40,343 nt of DNA, taken from positions 1 to 40,343 of the IMG/VR virus record IMGVR_UViG_3300050821_015859; one strand, 5' to 3'. Made by a program: the position numbers and the translations under genes. The notes beneath the pieces are model-generated. The model saw nothing but the letters and a program-made list of their open reading frames with translations. It was not told the origin of the DNA and made no database searches. The DNA comes from a virus. This document shows positions 29,026-37,201 of the stretch, one piece after another. Positions within the stretch are counted from its first letter, which is position 1, and each line of letters starts with the position of its first letter.

Positions 29026-29042
29026 ATTCTGCCGGCAGAATT
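29025..29042. other. 18-bp perfect palindrome after the portal gene
   Basis: AATTCTGCCGGCAGAATT is its own reverse complement, starting at the last base of the portal stop codon. As RNA it can fold only with a very tight loop or pair with the repeats that follow. No T run, so not a standard terminator. Confidence 0.6.
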
Positions 29043-29067
29043 ACCGGCAGAATTACCGGCAGAATTA
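29032..29067 (+). repeat. Three exact tandem copies of a 12-bp unit
   Basis: CCGGCAGAATTA is repeated at 29032-29043, 29044-29055 and 29056-29067, directly between the portal stop and the next gene. Each unit can pair with the left arm AATTCTGCC of the preceding palindrome. Possible RNA-processing or attenuation signal, or slippage-prone repeat. Confidence 0.85.
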
Positions 29068-29109
29068 ATTCCTTACGGGCGTACACACCTTCACCTTTGG
29101 AGAAAACCA

Positions 29110-29541
29110 ATGCAGCGCACCCAAATTGTTATGATCGTTCCGCTCGGCGAAGGCCCCGTCGATCCCGGTTTCGGCAACCGTCCGGGCTATGGCGGCGGTT
29201 ATCCTTCGCAGGGTTTGCCAGGCTCGCCGGGGCATCCCAGCCAAGGCCTACCCTGGGGGCCGGGCCATGTCTCGCCGCCGATCTTCCATCCCGGACACCC
29301 GGACCACGGACTCCCGAGCGGCGGCCATGTCGGCAACCAGCTGCCGTGGTCGCCGGGCTCGCCGGACAACAGCCTGCCGGTTCCTCCCGGCATCACAGAG
29401 CCTCCCGTTCCGCCCGACCTCGCCAGTCAGGTAATCGTGTTGTGGCATCTCCCCGGTCAGGTGGAGTGGCACGGCAAGGTCATCGACCCGAGCCTTAGCG
29501 CCGGCATGCCGCTGCCGCCGGCGCCGGAACCGAAGTATTAA
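29110..29541 (+). CDS. Pro/Gly-rich collagen-like protein, 143 aa
   Basis: ATG 29110 with GGAG upstream (CTTTGGAGAAAACC). After a short N-terminus (TQIVMIVPLGEGP) the protein is a repetitive Gly/Pro/His run (SQGLPGSPGHPSQGLPWG; HPGHPDHGLPSGGH). It ends in a small ordered segment (ASQVIVLWHLPGQVEWHGKV). Low-complexity proteins of this kind occur between portal and scaffold genes in some podoviruses. Head-associated role is inferred. Confidence 0.7.
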   Translation: MQRTQIVMIVPLGEGPVDPGFGNRPGYGGGYPSQGLPGSPGHPSQGLPWGPGHVSPPIFHPGHPDHGLPSGGHVGNQLPWSPGSPDNSLPVPPGITEPPVPPDLASQVIVLWHLPGQVEWHGKVIDPSLSAGMPLPPAPEPKY

Positions 29542-29577
29542 CCGTTCCGCTTCCCGCCTGAGGGTAGCGCGAACCTT

Positions 29578-29613
29578 GCCGGCCGGGGCCGTCCCACAAC
29601 AGTCCCGGCCGGC
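29578..29613. other. Strong GC hairpin before the membrane protein gene
   Basis: Perfect 10-base arms GCCGGCCGGG (29578-29587) and CCCGGCCGGC (29604-29613) with a 16-base loop, ending 11 bases before ATG 29625. No T run. It would sit in the leader and could mask or set the translation of the holin-like gene, or cause transcription pausing. Confidence 0.6.
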
Positions 29614-29624
29614 GGGGCGGCGGC

Positions 29625-29873
29625 ATGAACGAGAACGAGCCGCCCCCGCCCCCGAAGAACGGCAATCGCACATTCGCCTTGCGGGTCGTCGTCCTGGCGC
29701 TCGCGGCCATCGTCATTGGTGAACTGACCATCACGCTGGGCCGGGGCGTCGTCTGCGCGCTCAAGGGTGGCTGTCCCCCGGAGGAATGGGCCAACGCCGG
29801 CGAGCTGCTGAGCGGCCTGCTGGCAACCCTGGTCGCATTGATTTTCGCGCTTATCGAGGGGCGCAAGCCGTGA
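29625..29873 (+). CDS. Small two-helix membrane protein, holin candidate, 82 aa
   Basis: ATG 29625. Polar Pro-rich start (NENEPPPPPKNGN), first hydrophobic segment FALRVVVLALAAIVIGELTI (17-36), loop with two Cys (CALKGGC), second segment LLSGLLATLVALIFALI (about 62-78) and a basic tail (EGRKP). This is typical class II holin topology. A strong RNA hairpin precedes it. No endolysin gene is adjacent, so the assignment rests on topology. Confidence 0.65.
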   Translation: MNENEPPPPPKNGNRTFALRVVVLALAAIVIGELTITLGRGVVCALKGGCPPEEWANAGELLSGLLATLVALIFALIEGRKP

Positions 29874-29885
29874 TTTCCCGGCCTA

Positions 29886-29913
29886 TTGATATTTTGTTTC
29901 AATCGCATAGGAT
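29886..29913 (+). promoter_or_regulatory. Candidate promoter for scaffold and capsid genes
   Basis: TTGATA (29886-29891) and TAGGAT (29908-29913) with 16-base spacing lie in the AT-rich gap before the scaffold gene. Matches to the sigma70 consensus are 5/6 and 4/6. Extra transcription of scaffold and capsid would fit their high demand. Confidence 0.42.
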
Positions 29914-29959
29914 ATGTGGCGGTTTGTGGTGACCGACCCACTAGCCCTAGAGGTGCGTC

Positions 29960-30700
29960 ATGGCCGCGGAAAAAGACCAACCGGAACTGGAACTCGAGGA
30001 CGAGCAGAAGGAGCCCGGTCCTGACGACGGCGATGACGACGATGCCAATGGCACCGAGCGCGAGGTCGAGGACGAGGACGAATCGCCCGAAGAAGGCGGC
30101 GAAGGGGAAAGCGAGGAGGAAGGCGAAGAGGTAGAGGTCAAGCCTCGCCGCTCCGAGAGCATCCGGGAGATCGCCCAGCGTCGGGCCGAGCTCGAGCAGC
30201 GCGAGGCCGCGCTCAGGGCCGCCGAGGATCGCCGGGCCGAAGAGAAGCGCCAGGCCGACGAGGCCGCCGAGCGCGAGACGCTCTCCCGGATGACCGAGGA
30301 CCAGCAGGTCCAATACCACATGGCCAAGAAGCTGGTCGGGATCGAGAACCAGCTGAAGTCCAACAATTTCGCCGCTCAGGATGCGACCGACCGCGCCGAG
30401 GCCGCGCGAGTCCTAGAGCAACCCCGCTTCAAGAAGTTCGCGGCCGAGGTCGAGCGCGGCTATCGCGAACTGACGGCCAAGGGTGTTTCGATCAGTCGCC
30501 TCGCCGTGCTGGATTACATCGTTGGCAAGTCAATCAGGGAAGGCGGGCGCCAGGCAGCCAGCAAGCAGCGCCGCGACGGCGAACGCCGGATCGAGAAGGC
30601 GCAGGGGCGCCCGGGTGCCGGGCGCAGCAACGTCGGTGGGAACGTAGGGCGTAACGCGTCCGTCGTGCGGCGGGCGGAACAAGAGGATTGGTCAATTTGA
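29960..30700 (+). CDS. Scaffolding protein
   Basis: 246 aa, ATG 29960 with AGAGGTG upstream. Residues 1-60 are extremely acidic (DDGDDDDANGTEREVEDEDE). Residues 65-115 form a charged coiled coil (SIREIAQRRAELEQREAAL). The C-terminal part is basic (GGRQAASKQRRDGERRIEK). Acidic, helical, basic-tailed proteins placed directly before the capsid gene are characteristic scaffolds that template procapsid assembly and then leave. No protease motif is seen. Confidence 0.82.
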   Translation: MAAEKDQPELELEDEQKEPGPDDGDDDDANGTEREVEDEDESPEEGGEGESEEEGEEVEVKPRRSESIREIAQRRAELEQREAALRAAEDRRAEEKRQADEAAERETLSRMTEDQQVQYHMAKKLVGIENQLKSNNFAAQDATDRAEAARVLEQPRFKKFAAEVERGYRELTAKGVSISRLAVLDYIVGKSIREGGRQAASKQRRDGERRIEKAQGRPGAGRSNVGGNVGRNASVVRRAEQEDWSI

Positions 30701-30717
30701 CCTAGGGAGAGATCGAG

Positions 30718-32091
30718 ATGGCCGTCAACAGTGCAGCTAACTTCAATTCCGGCGGTGCGTATGGTACCGGCGACGTAGAACAGTATATCGCCGACAAGAC
30801 CCTGCCGCTCACCCAGAACTATCTCGTCGCCTACCAGTTCGGCGATCCGTTGCGCCTGCCCAAGGGTCGTGGAACTCAATATGCGGCAACTCGCTACATC
30901 CGCGTGCCGCTACCCTTCGCACCCCTCTCCGAAGGGGTTCCGCCCGTGGGTGAGACGATGACCATCCAGCAGGTGCTGGCCACGGCCCAGCAGTGGGGCG
31001 ACAAGATCACCATCACCGATGTTGCGGAACTGACGATCAAGCATCCGCTGTTTCAGAAGGCGATCGAGCTCACCGCTCTCCAGGTCGCCGAGACATTGGA
31101 GAGAAATACCTTCAACAACCTGATGGCGGGGACGCAGATCGACTACGTCAACACCAAGGGCAGCCGGGCCAACCTCGCCGCCGGCGACGTGATGAACAGC
31201 CACGAGGTCAACCGCGCATTCGCGACGCTGACCACGATCGGCGCACCGCGCTACAACGGCTCGGACCAGACTGACCTCAAGCTGAATGCCGAGCAGGGCG
31301 GGGCGCGGGCCTCGATGAACCCGCGCACCATGCCGCACTACGTCGGCATCCTGCACCCGCTGACGGCGGCCGATCTGCGCGAGAATGCCTCGATCGCCCA
31401 GGCCTGGACCTACAGCGACGTCAACCGCCTGTACAACGCCGAGCTCGGCGAGTGGATGGGGGTGCGCTGGACGGAATCGAACATGGTGCCCTTCTGGGTC
31501 GGTAACGCGGTCGCGACCGGCTCGCCGGGCTCCGCCGGCACGCTGGCCAACGGCACCTACAAGATCACTTTCACCGGCTCCGATACCCAGGCTCAGTACG
31601 AGCAGCAGATCTATACGATCTCCGCCGGCATTGTGGTGATCGCCGGTCCGAACGGCTCGATTTCGGTGACCACGCCCTCGACGCCCGGTTTTACGTGGAA
31701 CGTCTACATCACGGCGGCGGGCTCATCGAACCTGCTCAACCTCGCCACGACCCCCTCGGGGCCGACGGTGGGTCCCATGGCGGGCCAGGCTGTGCAGTTG
31801 CCGGGCAATACGGCAGTGGTGCTGACGGGTATCGGCATCGCCCAGGTGCCGCCCGCTGCCCCCACCAGCGGTGTCACGGTCTTCCCCGTGTTCATCCTCG
31901 GTAAGGGCGCCTATGGCCAGGTCACCCTGGACGACATCAAGTTCAGCTACCTGAAGAACGCCGACAAGAGCGACCCCCTCAACCAGCTGCGGGTCGTGGG
32001 CTGGAAAGTCATGTATGGCACGTTGATCCAGAACCAGCAGTTCTTTATGAGAATAGAATGCGCTAGCGCCTTCTCGGCGACCTTCGGCTAA
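30718..32091 (+). CDS. Major capsid protein, N4-gp56 family, with inserted domain
   Basis: 457 aa, ATG 30718 with GGGAGAG upstream. The N4-gp56 pattern is clear: LPLTQNYLVAYQFGDPLRLPKGRG, EGVPPVGETMTIQQVLATAQQWG, DVAELTIKHPLFQKAIEL, MNSHEVNRAFATL, MPHYVGILHPLTAADLR and the closing FPVFILGKGAYGQVTLDD. Between residues about 265 and 387 there is an extra Gly/Thr/Ser-rich beta domain (NGTYKITFTGSDTQAQYEQQ; FTWNVYITAAGSSN) in place of a short loop. It forms the icosahedral shell; the insert would project as a surface decoration. Confidence 0.9.
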   Translation: MAVNSAANFNSGGAYGTGDVEQYIADKTLPLTQNYLVAYQFGDPLRLPKGRGTQYAATRYIRVPLPFAPLSEGVPPVGETMTIQQVLATAQQWGDKITITDVAELTIKHPLFQKAIELTALQVAETLERNTFNNLMAGTQIDYVNTKGSRANLAAGDVMNSHEVNRAFATLTTIGAPRYNGSDQTDLKLNAEQGGARASMNPRTMPHYVGILHPLTAADLRENASIAQAWTYSDVNRLYNAELGEWMGVRWTESNMVPFWVGNAVATGSPGSAGTLANGTYKITFTGSDTQAQYEQQIYTISAGIVVIAGPNGSISVTTPSTPGFTWNVYITAAGSSNLLNLATTPSGPTVGPMAGQAVQLPGNTAVVLTGIGIAQVPPAAPTSGVTVFPVFILGKGAYGQVTLDDIKFSYLKNADKSDPLNQLRVVGWKVMYGTLIQNQQFFMRIECASAFSATFG

Positions 32092-32121
32092 GCCTGGTCC
32101 GCCGGCTGAAGGAAGACGAGT

Positions 32122-32152
32122 GCCGGGGCGGCTGATCGGTCACTGCCCCGGC
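32122..32152 (+). terminator. Hairpin after the capsid gene
   Basis: Perfect arms GCCGGGGC (32122-32129) and GCCCCGGC (32145-32152) with a 15-base loop, 30 bases after the capsid stop and before the next ribosome-binding site. No T run follows (TAACTACA). It may be a leaky terminator or an RNA-stabilising stem that raises capsid mRNA level. Confidence 0.5.
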
Positions 32153-32170
32153 TAACTACAGGAGAATGAG

Positions 32171-32470
32171 ATGGCCACCAGCACCGCAGGCACGACCTCC
32201 ACCACGAAGCTGCCTTTCTTCGTCCAGTGGCAGCGGGGCGGCATTTCCGCGGCCGATCTGGCGGCGATCCGCAGCCGCGTTTTGAACGACCGGCCGCAGA
32301 TGGGCCCCGGCAATATCTGGCCCGGCGCGCTCGAGAACGGTCAGCTCTTCATCCCCAACCGCGGTTACCTGCAGCTCATCCCCGGTGACTGGGTGGGCGT
32401 GGGCACGGTCGGGTGGCCGTTCCTGATCTCCGCGGCCGAGATGACCGCCGACTGGACGCACACCCCATGA
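32171..32470 (+). CDS. Small head protein, 99 aa
   Basis: ATG 32171 with AGGAGAATG upstream. After a Ser/Thr-rich start it has KLPFFVQWQRGG and a beta-rich C-terminal half (YLQLIPGDWVGVGTVGWPFLIS). Position after the capsid gene suggests a decoration or head-completion role, not proven. Its stop overlaps the next start (ATGA). Confidence 0.7.
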   Translation: MATSTAGTTSTTKLPFFVQWQRGGISAADLAAIRSRVLNDRPQMGPGNIWPGALENGQLFIPNRGYLQLIPGDWVGVGTVGWPFLISAAEMTADWTHTP

Positions 32471-32913
32471 AGCGCAGCTTCACCGAGCTGCCGCCGGCGA
32501 TGGCCGATGCCATCGAGCGCTCGGCGCGGGCGGCCGAGGAAGTGCCCGAGGAGGAGCGGCCCGATTTCGTCGAGGTCGGCGGCGTCAAGTACTACCGCCA
32601 GAAGCAGGAATCTAGTCCTTACGATTCCGGCAAGCCCGCGGGCATCGTGGAGGGCTATACGCGGGTCACCATCAACATCGCTCCGCATGCTCCCTACATC
32701 CGGCTCGACAACCGGCTCTACTATCCGAACATGGAGTATGACGTCCGCGACGACCAGGTCCCCACCTTCATGGAGATTATGGCCCGGACCTGGTATCACG
32801 AGCGGGCGACGGGCGGCGCCAACACCAACATGGAGGGGGCGCGCAACACGACCTTCAACCTCCGCACCCAAGCGCACCGGCCGCGCCTCGGCCCACCGGG
32901 AGTCTCAGGATAG
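32467..32913 (+). CDS. Hypothetical head/neck protein, 148 aa
   Basis: ATG 32467 overlaps the previous stop (ATGA); a longer in-frame start at 32413 has no support. Contains a helical acidic N-terminus (ADAIERSARAAEEVPEEERP) and a Tyr-rich segment (PYIRLDNRLYYPNMEYDVRDDQVPTF divided over residues 77-100). Not recognised. Confidence 0.7.
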   Translation: MKRSFTELPPAMADAIERSARAAEEVPEEERPDFVEVGGVKYYRQKQESSPYDSGKPAGIVEGYTRVTINIAPHAPYIRLDNRLYYPNMEYDVRDDQVPTFMEIMARTWYHERATGGANTNMEGARNTTFNLRTQAHRPRLGPPGVSG

Positions 32914-32918
32914 TTTTC

Positions 32919-33335
32919 ATGACCGAACAGATGGACGCGGCCAAGCGCATCGTTGGCCACAACTACGCCATGAGCTTCGATCTCGGGAACAATCGGAGCA
33001 TCCAGGTCAACGGCAATTTTTACGTCGATGACGACATCGCGGCGATGAATGCCAAGCTCGACCAGATCTGGGTCGTGCTCGAGCGGCTGCGGGCCAAGGT
33101 GCAGGTCGAGACTCTTATCCTCGATCTCAAGCAGGCCAAGACCATGGTGCTGCAGACCGAGGAGCTGTTGCTGCGCGCCGAGGCGGGCAACGAGGTCCGG
33201 CAGAAGTCCGGCAAGCTGGTGACGACCCAGCAGAGCGCAGACCTGGCCAATCTGCATTCCAACCTGCTGAAGCAGCGCCAGGACGTGAAGAACATCGAGG
33301 AGATGCTCGGCGAAAAGCGGGCACAGGCGGCATGA
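32919..33335 (+). CDS. Coiled-coil structural protein, 138 aa
   Basis: ATG 32919. N-terminal beta segment (GNNRSIQVNGNFYVDDD) then a long helical region with heptads (VLERLRAKVQVETLILDLK; TEELLLRAEAGNEVRQK). No enzymatic motif. Lies before the adaptor gene; possible neck or internal protein. Confidence 0.7.
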   Translation: MTEQMDAAKRIVGHNYAMSFDLGNNRSIQVNGNFYVDDDIAAMNAKLDQIWVVLERLRAKVQVETLILDLKQAKTMVLQTEELLLRAEAGNEVRQKSGKLVTTQQSADLANLHSNLLKQRQDVKNIEEMLGEKRAQAA

Positions 33336-33338
33336 GCC

Positions 33339-34067
33339 ATGGCGCTAACGGCGGGGAGCATCATCACCGACGCTTGTCAGATAGCGAAATGCCCCGGCAT
33401 GACCCTGCAGGCCGGCGACTTCCTGAATGAAATCCTATCGACCATATCGCAAATCTACGATTTCCCCGAGGCCCAGCAGCTCCTGACCCTGACGGTCGGC
33501 CCGAACCTGGGCAGCGCGTCGGGAACGCCGCAGCCCTTCCAGTGGTATCCCCTGGTGCTGCCGGCGGGCGGCCTGTACCTGCGCACCAAGGAGGTCTTCT
33601 ACAACGTCCAGGGCACGATCTTCTTCCTCAACCAATTGTTGAAAGAGCAATACGATCAGCTGTTCCAGGGCCAGGGGATCTCCAACTATCCTTACTGGTA
33701 TGTCGTCGACCAGACTCCACAGTTGCCGACCCCGCCGCGGATGGCGTTCTACCCGCCGCCGAACATTTCGTTAACCGTCTACGTCCGGGTCCAGTACCAG
33801 CCTGCGGACATCCCCAACCCCGTCGGCTCGACGGCGGTGCCGTGGCTGCGCAACCGGCGTTATCTGGTGACGCGCCTGGCCGCCGACATGATGCAGATCA
33901 CGGGTGACAGCAGGCGCTCCGAGTTCGACGCCTCGGCGACGGCGCAGATGGACAAGTACCTGGTGATGATCGACGACAAGGAGAACGTCGCGACCACCGT
34001 CAAGCTCGATCCCTTGCGCTTCCGCCAGCCCATGGCGCTGGCCCCGACCAAGACCACCGGATTCTGA
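33339..34067 (+). CDS. Head-to-tail adaptor protein (P22 gp4/tubular protein A-like)
   Basis: 242 aa, ATG 33339. Typical adaptor arrangement: helical N-terminus (LTAGSIITDACQIAKCPG; FLNEILSTISQIYDF), then FYNVQGTIFFLNQLLKEQYDQLF, WYVVDQTPQLPTPPRMAFYPPP, a beta strand block (LTVYVRVQYQPADIP), and C-terminal RYLVTRLAADMMQITGDSRR. It would bind the portal and seal the channel, and it directly precedes the hub gene. Confidence 0.8.
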   Translation: MALTAGSIITDACQIAKCPGMTLQAGDFLNEILSTISQIYDFPEAQQLLTLTVGPNLGSASGTPQPFQWYPLVLPAGGLYLRTKEVFYNVQGTIFFLNQLLKEQYDQLFQGQGISNYPYWYVVDQTPQLPTPPRMAFYPPPNISLTVYVRVQYQPADIPNPVGSTAVPWLRNRRYLVTRLAADMMQITGDSRRSEFDASATAQMDKYLVMIDDKENVATTVKLDPLRFRQPMALAPTKTTGF

Positions 34068-34068
34068 C

Positions 34069-35901
34069 ATGGCGTTGCCGGGCACGCCGACGCCGTTCTA
34101 TCCCCGGGGGCTCTACGACAGCCTCGACGGCAGCACGGCGCCGGACGGAGCCTGCTACGCGCTCGCCAATCTGGTCCACGACATCACGACGCAGCGTATC
34201 TGGACGCCGCGGCCGGGTGCTGTCCTGCAGACCAATTTCCCCGGCTTCATTGCCCCTGGCGTGGTCTCTGTGGGGATGGCCGTGGGACAGCGGATCTACG
34301 GACTGATCGGGACCGGACGCTTTGCCGGCCACGACGAGCCGTTCGTCTACGACGTCCCGAGCAACACCTTCATCACCGTCGGCAATGTCACGGCGGCCAA
34401 CACGCCGGCGACCCAGCCGACGACGGGGGACTGGACGCCGCCGACCATGGCCATGGTCGGGACCAGGATACTGGTGACGCATCCCGGCTTTTCCGGCGCG
34501 GCCTTCTTCGGCTGGTTCGATATTTCTTCGTTCTTCCTGACCCTCACCGGCAATACGCACAGCACCAACATTCTGGACACGCTCAGCGTCAACCCGCTCA
34601 ATGTCGGCATCGCGATCGGGCAGTCGATCACGGGGGCCGGCATCCCGGCCAACACCTATGTCGTGACGATGACCGCCACGTCGATCACGATTTCCCAGTT
34701 CGCGACGGCGACGGCCACGGGGGTTACCTTCACGGTGGGGAGCGGCAGCGTTTCGGCGCCGCTGTGGGGGGCGGGCAACACCACGACGAACCCGCTGCCG
34801 GCGCTGCCCACGGTGGTCATGCAGTTCTACAACCGGGCGTATTTCGCTGTAGGCAACCAGGCGTGGTTCAGCGATGCGCTGGCGCCGACTAACATCACGA
34901 ACGCGAGCAACTTCCTGACCTGCGGCCAGCCCGGCTATCCAATCATTGGCTTCGGTGGGATTCCTTTACAACAGACCACCGGCGGCATCCTTTCCGCGCT
35001 GATCATCTTCAAGGGTTCCGGGGGCTATTACCAGCTGACCGGCGATCTGACGCTGAACAACCTGCTGCTCAACGGCCCGGTCGGCAATGTCGGCTGCGCC
35101 GCGGGGCGCTCGATCGCCCAGACCCCGACCGGAATCTGGTTTCTGTCGCGCGACGGCGTGCGCCAGATCGGTTTCGACGGGCTGATCTCGACCGCGCCGA
35201 TCAAGGGCGTGCGCTATCCCTTCAACAATTCGGTCGAGCCGACGCGGGCTGCCGCTGCCTACAACAACACGGTCTATCGGGTCTCCACCAGGACCGTGCC
35301 GAACAACATAACCCAGGCTCCGTCGCTGCTGGACTGGTGGTTCGACTACGAAATCGAGGAATGGGGGGGACCGCATACCTGCGGCTATTCCCTGATCATC
35401 CCGATTTCCGATACGTTCTATTTCGCCTCTGTCGACCACCCCGGGGCGCTCTATCGCTCTGACGTGGACGTGAGTGTGCAGGGCACGGTCTACAGCGAGT
35501 TCGGTAATCAGTTGAATACCCAGCTGCTGACCTGCCTGTTGCCGCAGACCGGGGCCATGGCGGCGAGCGCGATCGTCGAGGCGACGGTCGACATGTCCCT
35601 GGTCGGCGGCCAGGCGATCCCGACGGCGACGTTTCTCAACGAGAATCAGAACGCCATCGCCGTGGCGACGATCCCGTCGCCGATGCCGGTGGCACCGGTC
35701 TGGGGCGTCAATACCTGGAACGCCTTCAACTGGGGTGCGCAGCCCATACTGGGGACCTATAACCTGGACTGGCCGGTGCCGCTGGTGTTCAAGAAGGGCT
35801 CTCTCCAGATGACCTCGCTGGCTTATAGCGGGCTGCGCGTCGGGGTTTTCTGGTACAGAATAGAGGACCTCGGCTATATGAATACGCAGCAGCCGGCGTA
35901 G
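34069..35901 (+). CDS. Tail hub/stabilisation protein (P22 gp10-like) with inserted domain
   Basis: 610 aa, ATG 34069, 1 bp after the adaptor stop. Beta-propeller-like repeats with NLVHDITTQRIWTPRPG near the start, TRILVTHPGFSGAAFFGWF, VMQFYNRAYFAVGNQAWFSD, GFGGIPLQQTTGGILSALIIF and RSIAQTPTGIWFLSRDGVRQIG match the hub/stabilisation proteins that plug the podovirus tail. Residues about 158-225 hold an inserted beta domain (IAIGQSITGAGIPANTYVVT) of a type seen as repeats in many phage surface proteins. Closes the portal-adaptor channel and carries fibres. Confidence 0.8.
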   Translation: MALPGTPTPFYPRGLYDSLDGSTAPDGACYALANLVHDITTQRIWTPRPGAVLQTNFPGFIAPGVVSVGMAVGQRIYGLIGTGRFAGHDEPFVYDVPSNTFITVGNVTAANTPATQPTTGDWTPPTMAMVGTRILVTHPGFSGAAFFGWFDISSFFLTLTGNTHSTNILDTLSVNPLNVGIAIGQSITGAGIPANTYVVTMTATSITISQFATATATGVTFTVGSGSVSAPLWGAGNTTTNPLPALPTVVMQFYNRAYFAVGNQAWFSDALAPTNITNASNFLTCGQPGYPIIGFGGIPLQQTTGGILSALIIFKGSGGYYQLTGDLTLNNLLLNGPVGNVGCAAGRSIAQTPTGIWFLSRDGVRQIGFDGLISTAPIKGVRYPFNNSVEPTRAAAAYNNTVYRVSTRTVPNNITQAPSLLDWWFDYEIEEWGGPHTCGYSLIIPISDTFYFASVDHPGALYRSDVDVSVQGTVYSEFGNQLNTQLLTCLLPQTGAMAASAIVEATVDMSLVGGQAIPTATFLNENQNAIAVATIPSPMPVAPVWGVNTWNAFNWGAQPILGTYNLDWPVPLVFKKGSLQMTSLAYSGLRVGVFWYRIEDLGYMNTQQPA

Positions 35902-35910
35902 GGGAAGCAG

Positions 35911-36687
35911 ATGGCGATCATAGGATCATTGCCGGTCATCCTGACCAACGGCACCATTGCCGACGCTACCCAGGTCATGGCGGATTTCAACTACATCGTT
36001 ACCCAGGTCAACGCCAACGGGTCGCCCGCAACGGGCGGCGCATATCTCCCGCTGACGGGCGGCATCCTCTCCGGTCAGTTGACGATCAGCATGCCCGTTA
36101 CAACCGGGCGAAACCTGATCGGGCAAACGTCCGGCAGCAATCGTTGGATAATGGCGCTCGGGGACTCTACGGGCGAGGGAGGTTCGAATGCCGGCAGCGA
36201 TTTCCAGCTCTTTCGCTGCAGCGATGCCGGCAGCGCCATCGATGCGCCGCTGGCGATCAATCGGGCGAGCGGGGCCGTCGCCATTCGTGGGACGCAGACC
36301 AACGACAACGCAGCGGCGGGCATGGTCGGCGAGTTCCAGCAGGCCAATGGAACCTCGTCGGTGCTTGCTTCCAACTCCCCTCTCACAATTGCCAGCAGCG
36401 CCATTAATTTGCCGGCCGGCGATTGGGACGCATGGGGGACGGCCTGGTTTACGCCAAGCGTAAGCTTCAGTGCGGTCAACGTCGGCATCTCAACGGCACT
36501 TAACACGTTGCCAACAACCTTGCTGCTGACCGCCCTCAATATCCCCGGCATGGGCGCAATCGTAGTGACGACGCCGATGACGCGAATTTCCGCAGCATCC
36601 TCGACACTCGTTTACCTGACTGTCCAATGCAATTTCACGGGGACCGCAACGGCAATCGGGTCAACCTATGCCCGGCGGAGGAGATAA
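35911..36687 (+). CDS. Tail fibre protein, 258 aa
   Basis: ATG 35911 after GGGGAAGC. N-terminal attachment segment (DATQVMADFNYIVTQVNAN, residues 18-36), then the common fibre phrase AYLPLTGGILSGQLTIS (44-60) and Ser/Thr/Gly-rich beta repeats. The C-terminus is a beta domain ending in Arg residues. Probably a short trimeric fibre attached to the hub. Confidence 0.75.
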   Translation: MAIIGSLPVILTNGTIADATQVMADFNYIVTQVNANGSPATGGAYLPLTGGILSGQLTISMPVTTGRNLIGQTSGSNRWIMALGDSTGEGGSNAGSDFQLFRCSDAGSAIDAPLAINRASGAVAIRGTQTNDNAAAGMVGEFQQANGTSSVLASNSPLTIASSAINLPAGDWDAWGTAWFTPSVSFSAVNVGISTALNTLPTTLLLTALNIPGMGAIVVTTPMTRISAASSTLVYLTVQCNFTGTATAIGSTYARRRR

Positions 36688-36691
36688 GCCA

Positions 36692-36778
36692 ATGATCGAA
36701 AGCATCAAGGAGCTGAGCGCCAAGGTGACGGAGCTCACCGCCCGTATCGCTACTCTCGAGGCAGCAACCCCAACTTGA
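36692..36778 (+). CDS. 28-aa coiled-coil peptide
   Basis: ATG 36692 with GGAGGAG about 10 bases upstream, ending TGA 36776-36778. The product is a clean heptad helix (IKELSAKVTELTARIATLEA). It may trimerise with the fibre it follows or be a small assembly factor. Strong ribosome-binding site supports translation despite the size. Confidence 0.6.
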   Translation: MIESIKELSAKVTELTARIATLEAATPT

Positions 36779-36790
36779 ACGGAGGAAACC

Positions 36791-37048
36791 ATGGCTCTTC
36801 TTACGCTTCTACCAAGCACCGCCACCTACGCCGAGGGGTCGCAGACCATCGGCGCCATCAACACCCTGATCCAGCAGCTGAACGGCAACACCGGCATCGG
36901 CGCGATCGCCAATGGTGCCTTCGTGGCCAACGGCGCGGTCGCTACGACGGTGACCAGCCTGGGGCCGGTCGGTGCCAACACGACCATCAGGAAGTGGCTC
37001 TCGGTCCTCGATAACACGGGCACGACGGTCTACATCCCCTGCTTCTGA
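36791..37048 (+). CDS. Small structural protein, 85 aa
   Basis: ATG 36791 with CGGAGGA upstream. Ala/Thr/Gly-rich, beta-like (TIGAINTLIQQLNGNTG; TTIRKWLSVLDNTGTTVYIP). Its stop overlaps the next start (TGATG). Probably virion-associated; not recognised. Confidence 0.65.
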   Translation: MALLTLLPSTATYAEGSQTIGAINTLIQQLNGNTGIGAIANGAFVANGAVATTVTSLGPVGANTTIRKWLSVLDNTGTTVYIPCF

Positions 37049-37200
37049 TGCAGTTCGAGTTGTCCGAGGCAGACCTGAATGTGATCACCAAGTACCTGGT
37101 GAAGGCGCCGTTCGAGGAGGTCTGCCAGACCATGCTCTCGCTCGAGCGCCAGCTCCAGGCGCATCTTGCAAACCTTAAGGAGCAACCAAAGGGAGACTGA
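37048..37200 (+). CDS. Hypothetical 50-aa helical protein
   Basis: ATG 37048 sharing a base with the previous stop. Sequence is amphipathic helix (SEADLNVITKYLVKAPFEEV; LSLERQLQAHLANLKEQ). Short, but well coupled and followed by the next gene's ribosome-binding site (AAAGGGAGA). Confidence 0.62.
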   Translation: MQFELSEADLNVITKYLVKAPFEEVCQTMLSLERQLQAHLANLKEQPKGD

Positions 37201-37201
37201 C

